Shown here: positions 8,775 to 17,872 of the stretch, piece by piece
Numbering within the stretch: position 1 is the first letter of the stretch
How the letters are laid out: each line of letters begins with the position of its first letter
Assembly: GCA_017397065.1 (NCBI GenBank)
Contig: JAFQKE010000031.1
Span: forward strand, 1 to 37,523
Length of the DNA stretch: 37,523 bases
Direction: 5' to 3'
Origin: Clostridia bacterium
Lineage (GTDB): Bacteria; Bacillota_A; Clostridia; Oscillospirales; Acutalibacteraceae
The notes under the pieces: generated by a model
Database searches by the model: none
What the model saw: only the letters and a program-made list of their open reading frames with translations
What the model was told of the DNA's origin: nothing
Translations under genes and position numbers: made by a program

Positions 8775-8803
8775 ATTGTATGTTTGGCTGAATGAAAAAA
8801 TGC
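8775..8803 (-). promoter_or_regulatory. SigmaE-type sporulation promoter of spoIVFA-spoIVFB
   Basis: On the minus strand GCATTTT is followed by 14 bases and then CATACAAT, which matches the Bacillus SigmaE -10 consensus exactly and its -35 (KMATATT) with one mismatch. The position is about 28 bases before the ATG. The SigmaE consensus is established; its use here is inferred. Confidence 0.6.
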
Positions 8804-8813
8804 GGTAAAATTA

Positions 8814-8852
8814 TTTAAGACCGCTTTGTCCGTAAAACAAAGCGGTCTTAAA
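8814..8852. terminator. Strong perfect hairpin between capG and spoIVFA
   Basis: A perfect 16-bp stem (8814-8829 with 8837-8852, core AAGACCGCTTTGT) around a 7-base loop. It separates the capFG unit from the spoIVFA promoter. Flanking T-runs are modest on either strand, so it may act as a backup terminator or insulator for transcripts coming from capG. Confidence 0.65.
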
Positions 8853-8877
8853 ATACTTTAAATGTTAAATACACAAA

Positions 8878-8910
8878 ACCCGGCAGAATGTTTAACACAA
8901 TCTGTCGGGT
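8878..8910 (-). terminator. Terminator of the rodA-capF-capG unit
   Basis: Arms ACCCGGCAGA (8878-8887) and TCTGTCGGGT (8901-8910) pair with one G-U. On the minus strand the stem is followed by TTTTGTGTATTT, so it ends the capG transcript. A further set of GC-rich inverted repeats lies between it and the capG stop. Confidence 0.65.
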
Positions 8911-9007
8911 CAATTCATTTATTTTTTAATTCGCCTCGTTACTATTACCTTATGGCCTCGGAACGAGGTTTTGTTATACCTATAAACTATGTCGGAATAA
9001 ATCCGGT

Positions 9008-10192
9008 CTACGACCGGCGCCAGACCATTTTATTTACCACGCCGGTATAGGACTGAATGATTTTAACCACCTTGGTGGAAACCTTTTCCTCCACATAATC
9101 GGGTACAGGAATACCGTAATCACCATCATCATTCATTTGGGTGGCTGTGACTACCGCCTGAAGCAGAGATTTTTCATCAATACCTGCAAGCACAAAGCAG
9201 GCTTTATCCAAGGCTTCGGGACGCTCTGTAGAGGTGCGTATGCAAACTGCTGGGAAAGGATTACCAACGCTTGTAAAGAATGAGCTTTCCTCCGGAAGAG
9301 TTCCGCTATCGGAAACAACGGCATAGGCATTCATCTGAAGCTTGTTATAATCGTGGAAGCCTAACGGCTCGTGCTGAATAACACGGCTGTCAAGCTTAAA
9401 GCCGCTCTGCTCTAAGCGTTTTTTAGATCTTGGATGGCAGGAGTAAAGAATGGGCATATCATACTTTTCGGCGAGCTTATTTATAGCAGTGAAAAGTGAG
9501 ATGAAGTTAGCCTCGGTATCAATATTCTCCTCTCTGTGAGCCGAAAGAAGTATATATTTTTTAGGCTCTAAACCGAGCTTTTCTAAAATATTGCTTGCCT
9601 TAATATCCTCTAAATTATTATGCAAAACCTCAGCCATTGGCGAGCCGGTAACATAGGTACGCTCTTTGGGCAGACCACACTCGTGCAAATAACGGCGTGC
9701 GTGCTCGGAATAGGCTAAATTAACATCCGAAATAATATCCACTATGCGGCGATTGGTTTCCTCGGGCAGACATTCATCCTTACAGCGGTTTCCTGCCTCC
9801 ATATGGAAAATAGGAATGTGAAGACGTTTTGCCGATATTGCCGAAAGGCAGGAATTAGTATCTCCCAAAATCAGCAATGCGTCGGGCTTAATCTGATTCA
9901 TAAGCTTATAAGAACAGTTTATAATATTACCCACAGTTGCACCTAAATCATCGCCAACTGCATCCATATAAACATCGGGTTCATCTAGCTTTAAATCCTT
10001 GAAAAATATGCCATTGAGGTTATAGTCATAATTCTGACCTGTGTGTGCCAAAACGGTATCAAAATACTTTCTGCACTTGTTGATAACTGCGGCAAGGCGG
10101 ATTATTTCGGGGCGTGTGCCTACAATTATTAAAAGCTTGAGTTTTCCGTTTTCTTTAAAAGCTACGTCTGAATAATCTGTTTTAATTTCCAT
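9008..10192 (-). CDS. capG: UDP-N-acetyl sugar 2-epimerase, CapG/WbjD type
   Basis: A 394-residue non-hydrolysing UDP-sugar 2-epimerase. The N-terminal VGTRPEIIRLA motif (residue ~25), GDTNSCLSA (~112), HMEAGNRCKDECLPEE (~130) and SDSGTLPEESSFF (~300) mark the two Rossmann domains with the nucleotide site between them. CapG converts UDP-2-acetamido-2,6-dideoxy-L-talose to UDP-N-acetyl-L-fucosamine, the last step before transfer into capsule or O-antigen. The assignment to CapG rather than WecB (UDP-GlcNAc epimerase) rests on these motif variants and on the preceding capF. It starts 3 bases after the capF stop with a strong GGAGGAAT site, so the two are cotranslated. Confidence 0.88.
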   Translation of the reverse strand: MEIKTDYSDVAFKENGKLKLLIIVGTRPEIIRLAAVINKCRKYFDTVLAHTGQNYDYNLNGIFFKDLKLDEPDVYMDAVGDDLGATVGNIINCSYKLMNQIKPDALLILGDTNSCLSAISAKRLHIPIFHMEAGNRCKDECLPEETNRRIVDIISDVNLAYSEHARRYLHECGLPKERTYVTGSPMAEVLHNNLEDIKASNILEKLGLEPKKYILLSAHREENIDTEANFISLFTAINKLAEKYDMPILYSCHPRSKKRLEQSGFKLDSRVIQHEPLGFHDYNKLQMNAYAVVSDSGTLPEESSFFTSVGNPFPAVCIRTSTERPEALDKACFVLAGIDEKSLLQAVVTATQMNDDGDYGIPVPDYVEEKVSTKVVKIIQSYTGVVNKMVWRRS

Positions 10193-10195
10193 TTT

Positions 10196-11365
10196 TTATT
10201 CCTCCACCGGTAAATAGAATGTATCGGGATTATTTTTATCGAACTGCTCATTTGCCCACATAAGGGTAACTAAATCTTCGCTTTCGCTTAAATTTATAAT
10301 ATTGTGAGTATATCCCGGAAGCATATGTACAGCCTCGATTTTTTCACCCGAAACATAAAAATTCAAAACTTCATCACTATGGATATTACGCTGCTGGATG
10401 AGCCCCTTACCCGAAACTACAATAAAAAATTCCCATTTAGTATGGTGCCAATGCTGACCCTTTGTAATACCGGGCTTTGAAATATTTACGCTGAACTGAC
10501 CGCATTTTTCGGTTTTTAAAAGCTCGGTAAAGCTGCCACGATCGTCTACATTCATTTTAAGCGGAAACGAAGCCTTTTCCTTTGGCAAATAAGAAAGATA
10601 TGTTGAATAAAGCTTTTTTGCAAAAGAGTTATTTGGTATTTCGGGCATAACCAAGGTATCGGGCTGCTTGCTGAAGATTTGAATAAGGTCGGCTATCTCA
10701 CCCAAAGTCACCTTATGAGTGCAAGGAACGTAACAAAAAGCTCCTTTTTCATTTGGCGCAGGCTCGGTTCCGTTATAATCACAGTAGCTCTCCTTACCCT
10801 CCAAAGCCAACAGCATTTCCCTTACAAGGTCATCAATATAAAGAAGCTCCAGCTCGATTCCCCTATCGTTAACCTGAATAGGGAGTCCGTTTGCTATGTT
10901 GTGGCAAAAGGTAGCAATAACCGAATTATAATTTGGTCGGCACCATTTACCAAACAGATTGGGAAATCTGTAAATTAAAATCTTATTACCATTCTGAGCG
11001 CCAAAATCTCGAAGCAACTGCTCACCTGCAAGCTTGGATTTTCCGTAATCGGACTCTGCGTATCTGCCAATTAAACTCGCCTGAACCGAGCTTGCCAGCA
11101 TTATTGGGCATTTGTTGTTTTTGGCTTTAAGCAAAGATAAAACATTATCAACCGCCGAATAGTTGCCAATTAAAAACTCACTTGCATCCTTTGGGCGATT
11201 TACGCCTGCAATGTAGAAAACGAACTCACAGTCTTCGCAGTATTTTTGCAGTTCTTCGGCAGAAGAATCAAGATCATATTCATATACAGTGTGTTCCTTT
11301 TGCTTTAGCGTAGCACAAAGATTTTTACCTACAAAACCTTTTGCCCCTGTAACCAAAATCCTCAT
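10196..11365 (-). CDS. capF: Bifunctional SDR/cupin UDP-sugar epimerase-reductase, CapF/WbjC type
   Basis: A 389-residue two-domain protein. Residues 1-~265 are an extended short-chain dehydrogenase with the NAD(P)-binding GAKGFVG loop at residues 7-13, ASSVQAS and the catalytic YGKSKLAGE (about residue 105). Residues ~270-389 are a cupin domain (GQHWHHTKWEFFIVVSGKG) with the histidine cluster that binds zinc. This is the architecture of CapF, whose cupin epimerises C3 and whose SDR domain reduces C4 on the way to UDP-L-FucNAc. It sits between rodA (28 bases upstream) and capG. The usual first enzyme, CapE, is not in the window. Confidence 0.9.
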   Translation of the reverse strand: MRILVTGAKGFVGKNLCATLKQKEHTVYEYDLDSSAEELQKYCEDCEFVFYIAGVNRPKDASEFLIGNYSAVDNVLSLLKAKNNKCPIMLASSVQASLIGRYAESDYGKSKLAGEQLLRDFGAQNGNKILIYRFPNLFGKWCRPNYNSVIATFCHNIANGLPIQVNDRGIELELLYIDDLVREMLLALEGKESYCDYNGTEPAPNEKGAFCYVPCTHKVTLGEIADLIQIFSKQPDTLVMPEIPNNSFAKKLYSTYLSYLPKEKASFPLKMNVDDRGSFTELLKTEKCGQFSVNISKPGITKGQHWHHTKWEFFIVVSGKGLIQQRNIHSDEVLNFYVSGEKIEAVHMLPGYTHNIINLSESEDLVTLMWANEQFDKNNPDTFYLPVEE

Positions 11366-11393
11366 AATTTTAACCTCTTTTTAAAATTATATT

Positions 11394-12527
11394 TTAATCA
11401 CGCAATCTCATATGGCGAGAATTTCTATGCATATAAACACTCATTATTACGCCCATAGCTGCAAAAAGACAGACAAGCGAGGTTCCGCCTGCACTAAAAA
11501 ATGGAAGCGGTACGCCTATAACGGGTGTAACAGAAAGGCACATTCCAAGGTTTATAATGATTTGTGAAAAGAGCATTGCAAATGCCCCAACGCACATAAG
11601 CTTACCTCTTTTTTCACGTGCGATTGCTCCGATTCTGAGGATTCTGAAGCATATTGTCGCAAGTAACACAAGGCAAACAAGACAGCCTATTACTCCCAGC
11701 TCCTCACCAATACTCACAAAAATAAAATCGTTATAGCTTTCGGGCACATCTCCGGTTTGGGTAAGCGGGCCGTTGAAAAGACCTTTACCAAACCACCCGC
11801 CACTTGCAAGAGCTATTCTTCCACGCCACTGCTGCCAGTCAGAGCCCTGCAAATCGTCCTCCAGATTAAACATAGACTGAAGTCTAGCCTGCTGGTCTTC
11901 ATTCATAACAAGAAAATAAATAACAGGCGCCGCAACCAAAACGGCCGCAATAAGAATTATAAAATATCTAGCTTTAAGGCCGGCTGAATAAAGCATTAAA
12001 AGCATTATCGCAGCAAAAATCATTGCTGTGCCATCGTCGCCCTGAAGATGAACAAGAATAACAGGGAAAGCGCCGTGTATACAAAGCGGTATTAAATGTT
12101 TAAGGTTGTTAACCCTTTCGCCAACCTTTTCCAGATGGATTGAAAAGGTTATTATAAATGCAATTTTAAGTAGCTCGGCAGGCTGAAATGTGAGTCCGCC
12201 GGGAAGTCTGAGCCAAGCCTTATCATCGGTACCCTCCGGAGCAAAACCAATGAAAAATGTAAGTATTACCGGCACCAGCGCAACGAGGACGATAATAGGC
12301 CAAAGCTTTTTATAATGCTTATAATCAATGCTTGAAATAATAACAACTCCAATAATTCCAATGAAAAGGGTTATGAGCTGTGTTAAAAACTGACGGCTAC
12401 TGCCAATATAATTAGTTGCTGACCAAACAGCAATGCATCCAAATCCACCGGCAGCAATACAAAAAATAAATAAAAGCTTATCGCATTCACGTATATAATC
12501 GGCAATGGTATTCCATATAGCGCGCAA
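11394..12527 (-). CDS. rodA: Rod shape-determining SEDS glycosyltransferase RodA
   Basis: A 377-residue SEDS protein with about ten membrane segments. Diagnostic motifs are FQPAELLKIAFI (about residue 116), PESYNDFIFVSIGEELGVIG (about 260), which contains the catalytic aspartate region, and GVPLPFFSAGGTSLV near the C-terminus. RodA polymerises lipid II for side-wall peptidoglycan with a class B PBP. RodA is favoured over FtsW or SpoVE because rodA commonly precedes the M23/M50/TIGR03960 block in Clostridia. The start is TTG at 12527 with AAGGA 9 bases before it. capF follows after 28 bases. Confidence 0.9.
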   Translation of the reverse strand: MRAIWNTIADYIRECDKLLFIFCIAAGGFGCIAVWSATNYIGSSRQFLTQLITLFIGIIGVVIISSIDYKHYKKLWPIIVLVALVPVILTFFIGFAPEGTDDKAWLRLPGGLTFQPAELLKIAFIITFSIHLEKVGERVNNLKHLIPLCIHGAFPVILVHLQGDDGTAMIFAAIMLLMLYSAGLKARYFIILIAAVLVAAPVIYFLVMNEDQQARLQSMFNLEDDLQGSDWQQWRGRIALASGGWFGKGLFNGPLTQTGDVPESYNDFIFVSIGEELGVIGCLVCLVLLATICFRILRIGAIAREKRGKLMCVGAFAMLFSQIIINLGMCLSVTPVIGVPLPFFSAGGTSLVCLFAAMGVIMSVYMHRNSRHMRLRD

Positions 12528-12549
12528 AAAATCACATCCTTTTCATATT

Positions 12550-12578
12550 ATTATATAAGAAAATTTCAAAATGTTCAA
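12550..12578 (-). promoter_or_regulatory. rodA promoter
   Basis: TTGAAC, 17-base spacer, TATAAT on the minus strand, a strong SigmaA-type promoter. Its -35 lies only 8 bases from the -35 of the divergent tsaE promoter, so the two compete for RNA polymerase space. Confidence 0.75.
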
Positions 12579-12586
12579 GTAAATAC

Positions 12587-12615
12587 TTTAAATAGTTTAA
12601 TTTTTATGATATAAT
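12587..12615 (+). promoter_or_regulatory. tsaE-tsaB promoter
   Basis: TTTAAA, 17-base spacer, TATAAT on the plus strand, 35 bases before the tsaE start and back-to-back with the rodA promoter. Confidence 0.65.
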
Positions 12616-12649
12616 TAGAAAAAAATTATTGTTTTGGAGCGAATTTTAA

Positions 12650-13099
12650 TTGAAAAAAGAGTTTGTTACAAATAGTTCTACCGAAACAGCCGAGCTTGGC
12701 AAAAAAATCGGTAGCCTTATAAACGAGCCTTTAGTTATTGCATTTACCGGCGGAATGGGCTCCGGCAAAACCTGCTTTACCACGGGCTTTGTTAAGGGTG
12801 TTGATTATTTTGGTGAGGTTAGCTCCCCCACCTTTGCAATTGTTAATGAATATTTGGGCGGCAGACTTCCCGTTTACCATTTTGATATGTACCGTATTGC
12901 CGACGAAGATGAACTTTATTCCATTGGATTTTATGATTATTTAGATGAAGATGCCGTTTTGGTTATTGAATGGAGCGAAAATATTGAAGATTCTCTCCCC
13001 AACGATACGGTATACATAAACTTTTCTAATCAAAATGAAAATAGTCGCACTATTACCATTAGGTGTAATGAAGATAAAGATTTTTTTAAGGAGCTTTAA
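12650..13099 (+). CDS. tsaE: tRNA t6A biosynthesis ATPase TsaE
   Basis: A 149-residue P-loop ATPase. The Walker A loop GGMGSGKT is near residues 35-42, followed by SSPTFAIVNEY (about 60) and the HFDMYRI segment with VIEWSENIED (about 105), all typical of the YjeE/TsaE family. TsaE drives turnover of the TsaB-TsaD complex that makes N6-threonylcarbamoyladenosine in ANN-decoding tRNAs. The start is TTG at 12650 with a GGAG site 10 bases upstream; the protein length matches the family. tsaB follows after 5 bases. Confidence 0.95.
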   Translation: MKKEFVTNSSTETAELGKKIGSLINEPLVIAFTGGMGSGKTCFTTGFVKGVDYFGEVSSPTFAIVNEYLGGRLPVYHFDMYRIADEDELYSIGFYDYLDEDAVLVIEWSENIEDSLPNDTVYINFSNQNENSRTITIRCNEDKDFFKEL

Positions 13100-13104
13100 A
13101 ATTT

Positions 13105-13812
13105 ATGAAGGTTTTAGCTATAGATTGCTCGGCAAAATCTGTATCGGCCGCAATAGCTGATAATGGCAGACTTATTGCCGAAGGATTTTTGAATATTAAG
13201 CTTACTCATTCAGAAACGCTGATGCCGATAATAGAGCAGGTTTTAAACAACGCTCGACTTACGCTAAAGAATATAGATGCCTTTGCCGTTACTGCCGGCC
13301 CCGGTTCCTTTACCGGAATCAAAATAGGCATAAGTGCCATAAAGGGTATGGCCTTTGCTGAAAACAAGCCGGTATATGCTTTTTCTACCTTGCAGGCTAT
13401 GGCACTAGCCTTTGAGAATGATTTAAGCTGTGAAAAAATTATTTGCGGAGTAATGGATGCAAGAAGAAATCAATTTTACAACGCCCTTTTTAAAAATGAA
13501 AACGGCAAGGTTACACGCCTTACCGAGGACAGAACAATTGAAGCCGCCGCTCTTGAAAAGGAGCTTACTGAATTTAAAATCCCTGTTGTTCTTATGGGCG
13601 ATGGTGCTGAGCTTTTTTATTCGATTTCCAATGCGAAAGAAAATATTGGTTTAGCTCCCGAGGGAACAAAAATTCAGCGTGCAAGTGGAATTGCTGTAAA
13701 AGCATCTATTGATGAAAATCTTACTCCCCTTTCTCCCGATACTTTGCAGGCAATATACCTTAGAAAATCCCAAGCCGAAAGGGAAAGAGAAGAAAAGCTG
13801 AATAAAATTTAG
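13105..13812 (+). CDS. tsaB: tRNA t6A biosynthesis protein TsaB
   Basis: A 235-residue ASKHA-fold protein. It opens with VLAIDCSAKSVSAAI and carries THSETLMPIIEQVL (about 38) and the family signature AVTAGPGSFTGIKIGISAIKGMAF (about residues 65-90). TsaB lacks the metal-binding histidines of its paralogue TsaD and serves as its scaffold in t6A synthesis. In many Firmicutes rimI and tsaD follow; here a terminator follows instead, so these lie elsewhere. Confidence 0.95.
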   Translation: MKVLAIDCSAKSVSAAIADNGRLIAEGFLNIKLTHSETLMPIIEQVLNNARLTLKNIDAFAVTAGPGSFTGIKIGISAIKGMAFAENKPVYAFSTLQAMALAFENDLSCEKIICGVMDARRNQFYNALFKNENGKVTRLTEDRTIEAAALEKELTEFKIPVVLMGDGAELFYSISNAKENIGLAPEGTKIQRASGIAVKASIDENLTPLSPDTLQAIYLRKSQAEREREEKLNKI

Positions 13813-13833
13813 CCTGAGTGTTTAAACTTGAAT

Positions 13834-13875
13834 CTGTAATAGAAGTGTCAAAACATTTCTATTACAGGTTTTTTG
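13834..13875 (+). terminator. tsaE-tsaB terminator
   Basis: A perfect 11-bp stem CTGTAATAGAA / TTCTATTACAG (13834-13844 with 13857-13867), followed by GTTTTTTG. It ends the tsaE-tsaB transcript. Confidence 0.85.
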
Positions 13876-13990
13876 TTTTGACTAAACACTTTTGAATTTT
13901 CATATTTATGATAATAATTGACTGCTATACTATTAAAAAGGTTAAATTTTTACAAAAGCAGTTGCAATAAACCTATTGTTTACAAATTTT

Positions 13991-14036
13991 ATGGATGTAT
14001 CTATTAAAATAGCGATACATCCATTTTTGTTTTTAA
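13991..14036 (+). terminator. Second terminator hairpin without a visible gene
   Basis: A perfect 10-bp stem ATGGATGTAT / ATACATCCAT (13991-14000 with 14015-14024) followed by TTTTTGTTTTT. The 115 bases between it and the previous terminator hold no open frame with a ribosome binding site and no clear promoter. It could end a small RNA or back up the first terminator. The stretch 14037-14181 shows nothing recognisable. Confidence 0.7.
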
Positions 14037-14181
14037 TACTATATTTCTTAAAATTCATAAACTTTCAAAAAATTATATCATTATTAGATGAAAAAGAAAG
14101 AAATTTAGAGGTTATTTTTGACAGTTTTTATAAAGGTCAGTAAAAGTCAAAAAAATTCATAAAATTTTCATATTAAACCTA

Positions 14182-14210
14182 TTGACAAATGCTTCCTATC
14201 GTGGTAAATT
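14182..14210 (+). promoter_or_regulatory. hrcA operon promoter
   Basis: A consensus TTGACA followed by 17 bases and TAAATT, immediately upstream of the CIRCE operator. An alternative TATAAT a few bases later would require a 22-base spacer and is less likely. Confidence 0.7.
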
Positions 14211-14218
14211 ATAATACG

Positions 14219-14245
14219 TTAGCACTCGAGACGTGTGAGTGCTAA
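14219..14245 (+). promoter_or_regulatory. CIRCE operator (HrcA binding site)
   Basis: A perfect CIRCE inverted repeat: TTAGCACTC, nine bases, GAGTGCTAA. It begins 8 bases after the -10 box, covering the transcription start of hrcA-grpE-dnaK-dnaJ. HrcA, the first gene of the operon, binds this element and represses it until heat shock titrates GroE. Confidence 0.98.
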
Positions 14246-14278
14246 TTGTCAAAAATCATAAAAAGGCAGGTGTGACCC

Positions 14279-15313
14279 GTGGAGCTAACCCCAAGAAAAA
14301 AAATAATTCTTTCGGAAATTGTAAAGGCTCATATTGCACACGGCGAGCCTGTCGGTTCAAAGTTTTTATGTGAAGTTACAAATCTCGGGCTTTCATCTGC
14401 CACAATTCGCAATGAGATGAGCGACCTTTGTGATATGGGATATTTGGAGCAGCCCCACACCTCGGCCGGAAGAGTTCCTACTGCAGCAGGCTACAGAATG
14501 TATGTAAACGGTCTTTTAGATAAAAACACTCCATCCGACCCCGTCAAGGCTTCAATTGATAAAGCACTAGAAAAGGTTGCCGGCGATCCCGAGCATATAA
14601 CATCTACCGCAGGTCAGGCTCTTTCTGATCTTACCGGATTTACCACCGTTGCACTTACAATCCCCGAGGCAAGCGCATTTATAAAAAGGATTGAGCTTTT
14701 ACCAATGGGTAAAAGAATGGCTCTTTTGGTTTTGGTAACGTCTGACGGAATTGCAAGAAGCAGAATTTGTCGAACCGGTGACGCTTTAAGTATATCGGCA
14801 ATCAAGGCATTTGACAAACTTGCCGCAGTTGATATTGTAGGCAAGGAGCTAGGTGATTTTGGCGGTGCATTTTTACAAACGGTTGCCGCAAAAATGGGTA
14901 ATTATTCGCTAGTTTTAATGCCGCTCATAACCGCTCTTTTTGAGATGATTGAAAGTGTCTCCAACTCACAAATCGATTTAAAGGGCGAATCAAATCTTTA
15001 TTCCGTATATAATAAAGATATAGACGCAAGAAGAATTGTTGAGTTTATTTCTCGCAGGGATGCGATTCTCTCCATACTTTCTGAAATATCCGACCCTGTA
15101 AGCGTTGTATTTGGTGAGGATTTTGGCGAAGAAGCCTTAAAGCCCTCCAGTATGGTGGTTGCTAAATTTGGAGGCAACCAAAACAAGGTAGGCCGAATAG
15201 GGGTTATTGGACCGGCACGTATGGCTTATGAAGATATAATTCCAAGCATAAGCTATTTTGCCAAACAGTTAGGCAAGGTTTTAGAACAATCTATTAGAGA
15301 TCTGGATGATTAA
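14279..15313 (+). CDS. hrcA: Heat-inducible transcriptional repressor HrcA
   Basis: A 344-residue protein, the standard length. The N-terminal winged helix holds LTPRKKIILSEIVKAHIAHGEPVGSKFL and the recognition signature LSSATIRNEMSDLCDMGYLEQPHTSAGRVPT split across residues ~38-68; the remainder is the GAF-like and inserted dimerisation domains, with VVFGEDF near the end. HrcA represses class I heat-shock genes through CIRCE and needs GroEL to stay active. The start is GTG at 14279, with GGCAGG upstream. It autoregulates through the CIRCE element 34 bases before the start. Confidence 0.97.
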   Translation: MELTPRKKIILSEIVKAHIAHGEPVGSKFLCEVTNLGLSSATIRNEMSDLCDMGYLEQPHTSAGRVPTAAGYRMYVNGLLDKNTPSDPVKASIDKALEKVAGDPEHITSTAGQALSDLTGFTTVALTIPEASAFIKRIELLPMGKRMALLVLVTSDGIARSRICRTGDALSISAIKAFDKLAAVDIVGKELGDFGGAFLQTVAAKMGNYSLVLMPLITALFEMIESVSNSQIDLKGESNLYSVYNKDIDARRIVEFISRRDAILSILSEISDPVSVVFGEDFGEEALKPSSMVVAKFGGNQNKVGRIGVIGPARMAYEDIIPSISYFAKQLGKVLEQSIRDLDD

Positions 15314-15341
15314 GCGTATTCGCTTAGAAAGGATAAATATT

Positions 15342-15854
15342 ATGAGTGAAGAAGTAAAGGAAAATATTCCTGAAACAGAAAAAAAGGCTCCAAAGCCCAG
15401 AAAATCCAAATCGGCTGTCGAAATTGAAAAATTAAAGGCCGAGCTTGAAGATCAAAAAGGCTTGCTTATGCGCACAGCCGCCGAGTTTGATAACTTTAAA
15501 AAACGCACCGAGCGCGAAAAAATCAAAACGGCTGAATATTCAAAGGCTAATATTTTAAAACAGCTTTTACCCGTTATTGATAACGCAGGCAGAGCCCTTT
15601 CTGTTGATCCCTCCTCTGCTGATTATGCAAAGGGTGTTGAGCTTATTGTGAAACAGCTTGCCGGTCTTGTAGATACCTTTGGTATGATAGAGCTTGCTGA
15701 GGTTGGCGATACATTCGACCCCGAAATTCATGAAGCTGTTATGCATATTGATGACCCCGAAAAGGGCGAAAACGAAATTGTTATGGTGCTTCAACAGGGA
15801 TACAAGCTTGGTGACACCGTTATCCGACCCGCAATGGTGCAGGTTGCAAACTAG
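15342..15854 (+). CDS. grpE: Nucleotide exchange factor GrpE
   Basis: A 170-residue GrpE. An acidic/basic N-terminal tail leads into a long coiled coil (about 30-75, AAEFDNFKKRTEREK), followed by the C-terminal beta domain with GVELIVKQL, EVGDTFDPEIHEAVM and the closing GYKLGDTVIRPAMVQVAN. It releases ADP from DnaK. The ATG at 15342 is chosen for the AAAGGAT site before it; the frame opens 12 codons earlier inside hrcA. A small imperfect inverted repeat lies in the 84 bases before dnaK. Confidence 0.97.
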   Translation: MSEEVKENIPETEKKAPKPRKSKSAVEIEKLKAELEDQKGLLMRTAAEFDNFKKRTEREKIKTAEYSKANILKQLLPVIDNAGRALSVDPSSADYAKGVELIVKQLAGLVDTFGMIELAEVGDTFDPEIHEAVMHIDDPEKGENEIVMVLQQGYKLGDTVIRPAMVQVAN

Positions 15855-15914
15855 TTAATTACACAATCCGCTATTAAAATAGTTAATTGTGCTAAAAATA
15901 ATTATAAAATATAA

Positions 15915-17774
<1,860 letters not shown>

Positions 17775-17872
17775 TAAATATATAAATGTAATTAACCTAT
17801 TAAAAGTCTATGCCTTTCACGTAATTATGCGTGAAAGGCAATGCGATTTTAAGAATTTGGAGTGTATTCCTT

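Noticed and set aside
8862..9050. A 62-codon plus-strand frame between spoIVFA and capG
   Set aside because: It crosses two hairpins and the 3' end of capG and lacks a ribosome binding site.
14205..14216. TATAAT-like sequence as the -10 of the hrcA promoter
   Set aside because: It would need a 22-base spacer from TTGACA; TAAATT five bases earlier gives the normal 17.
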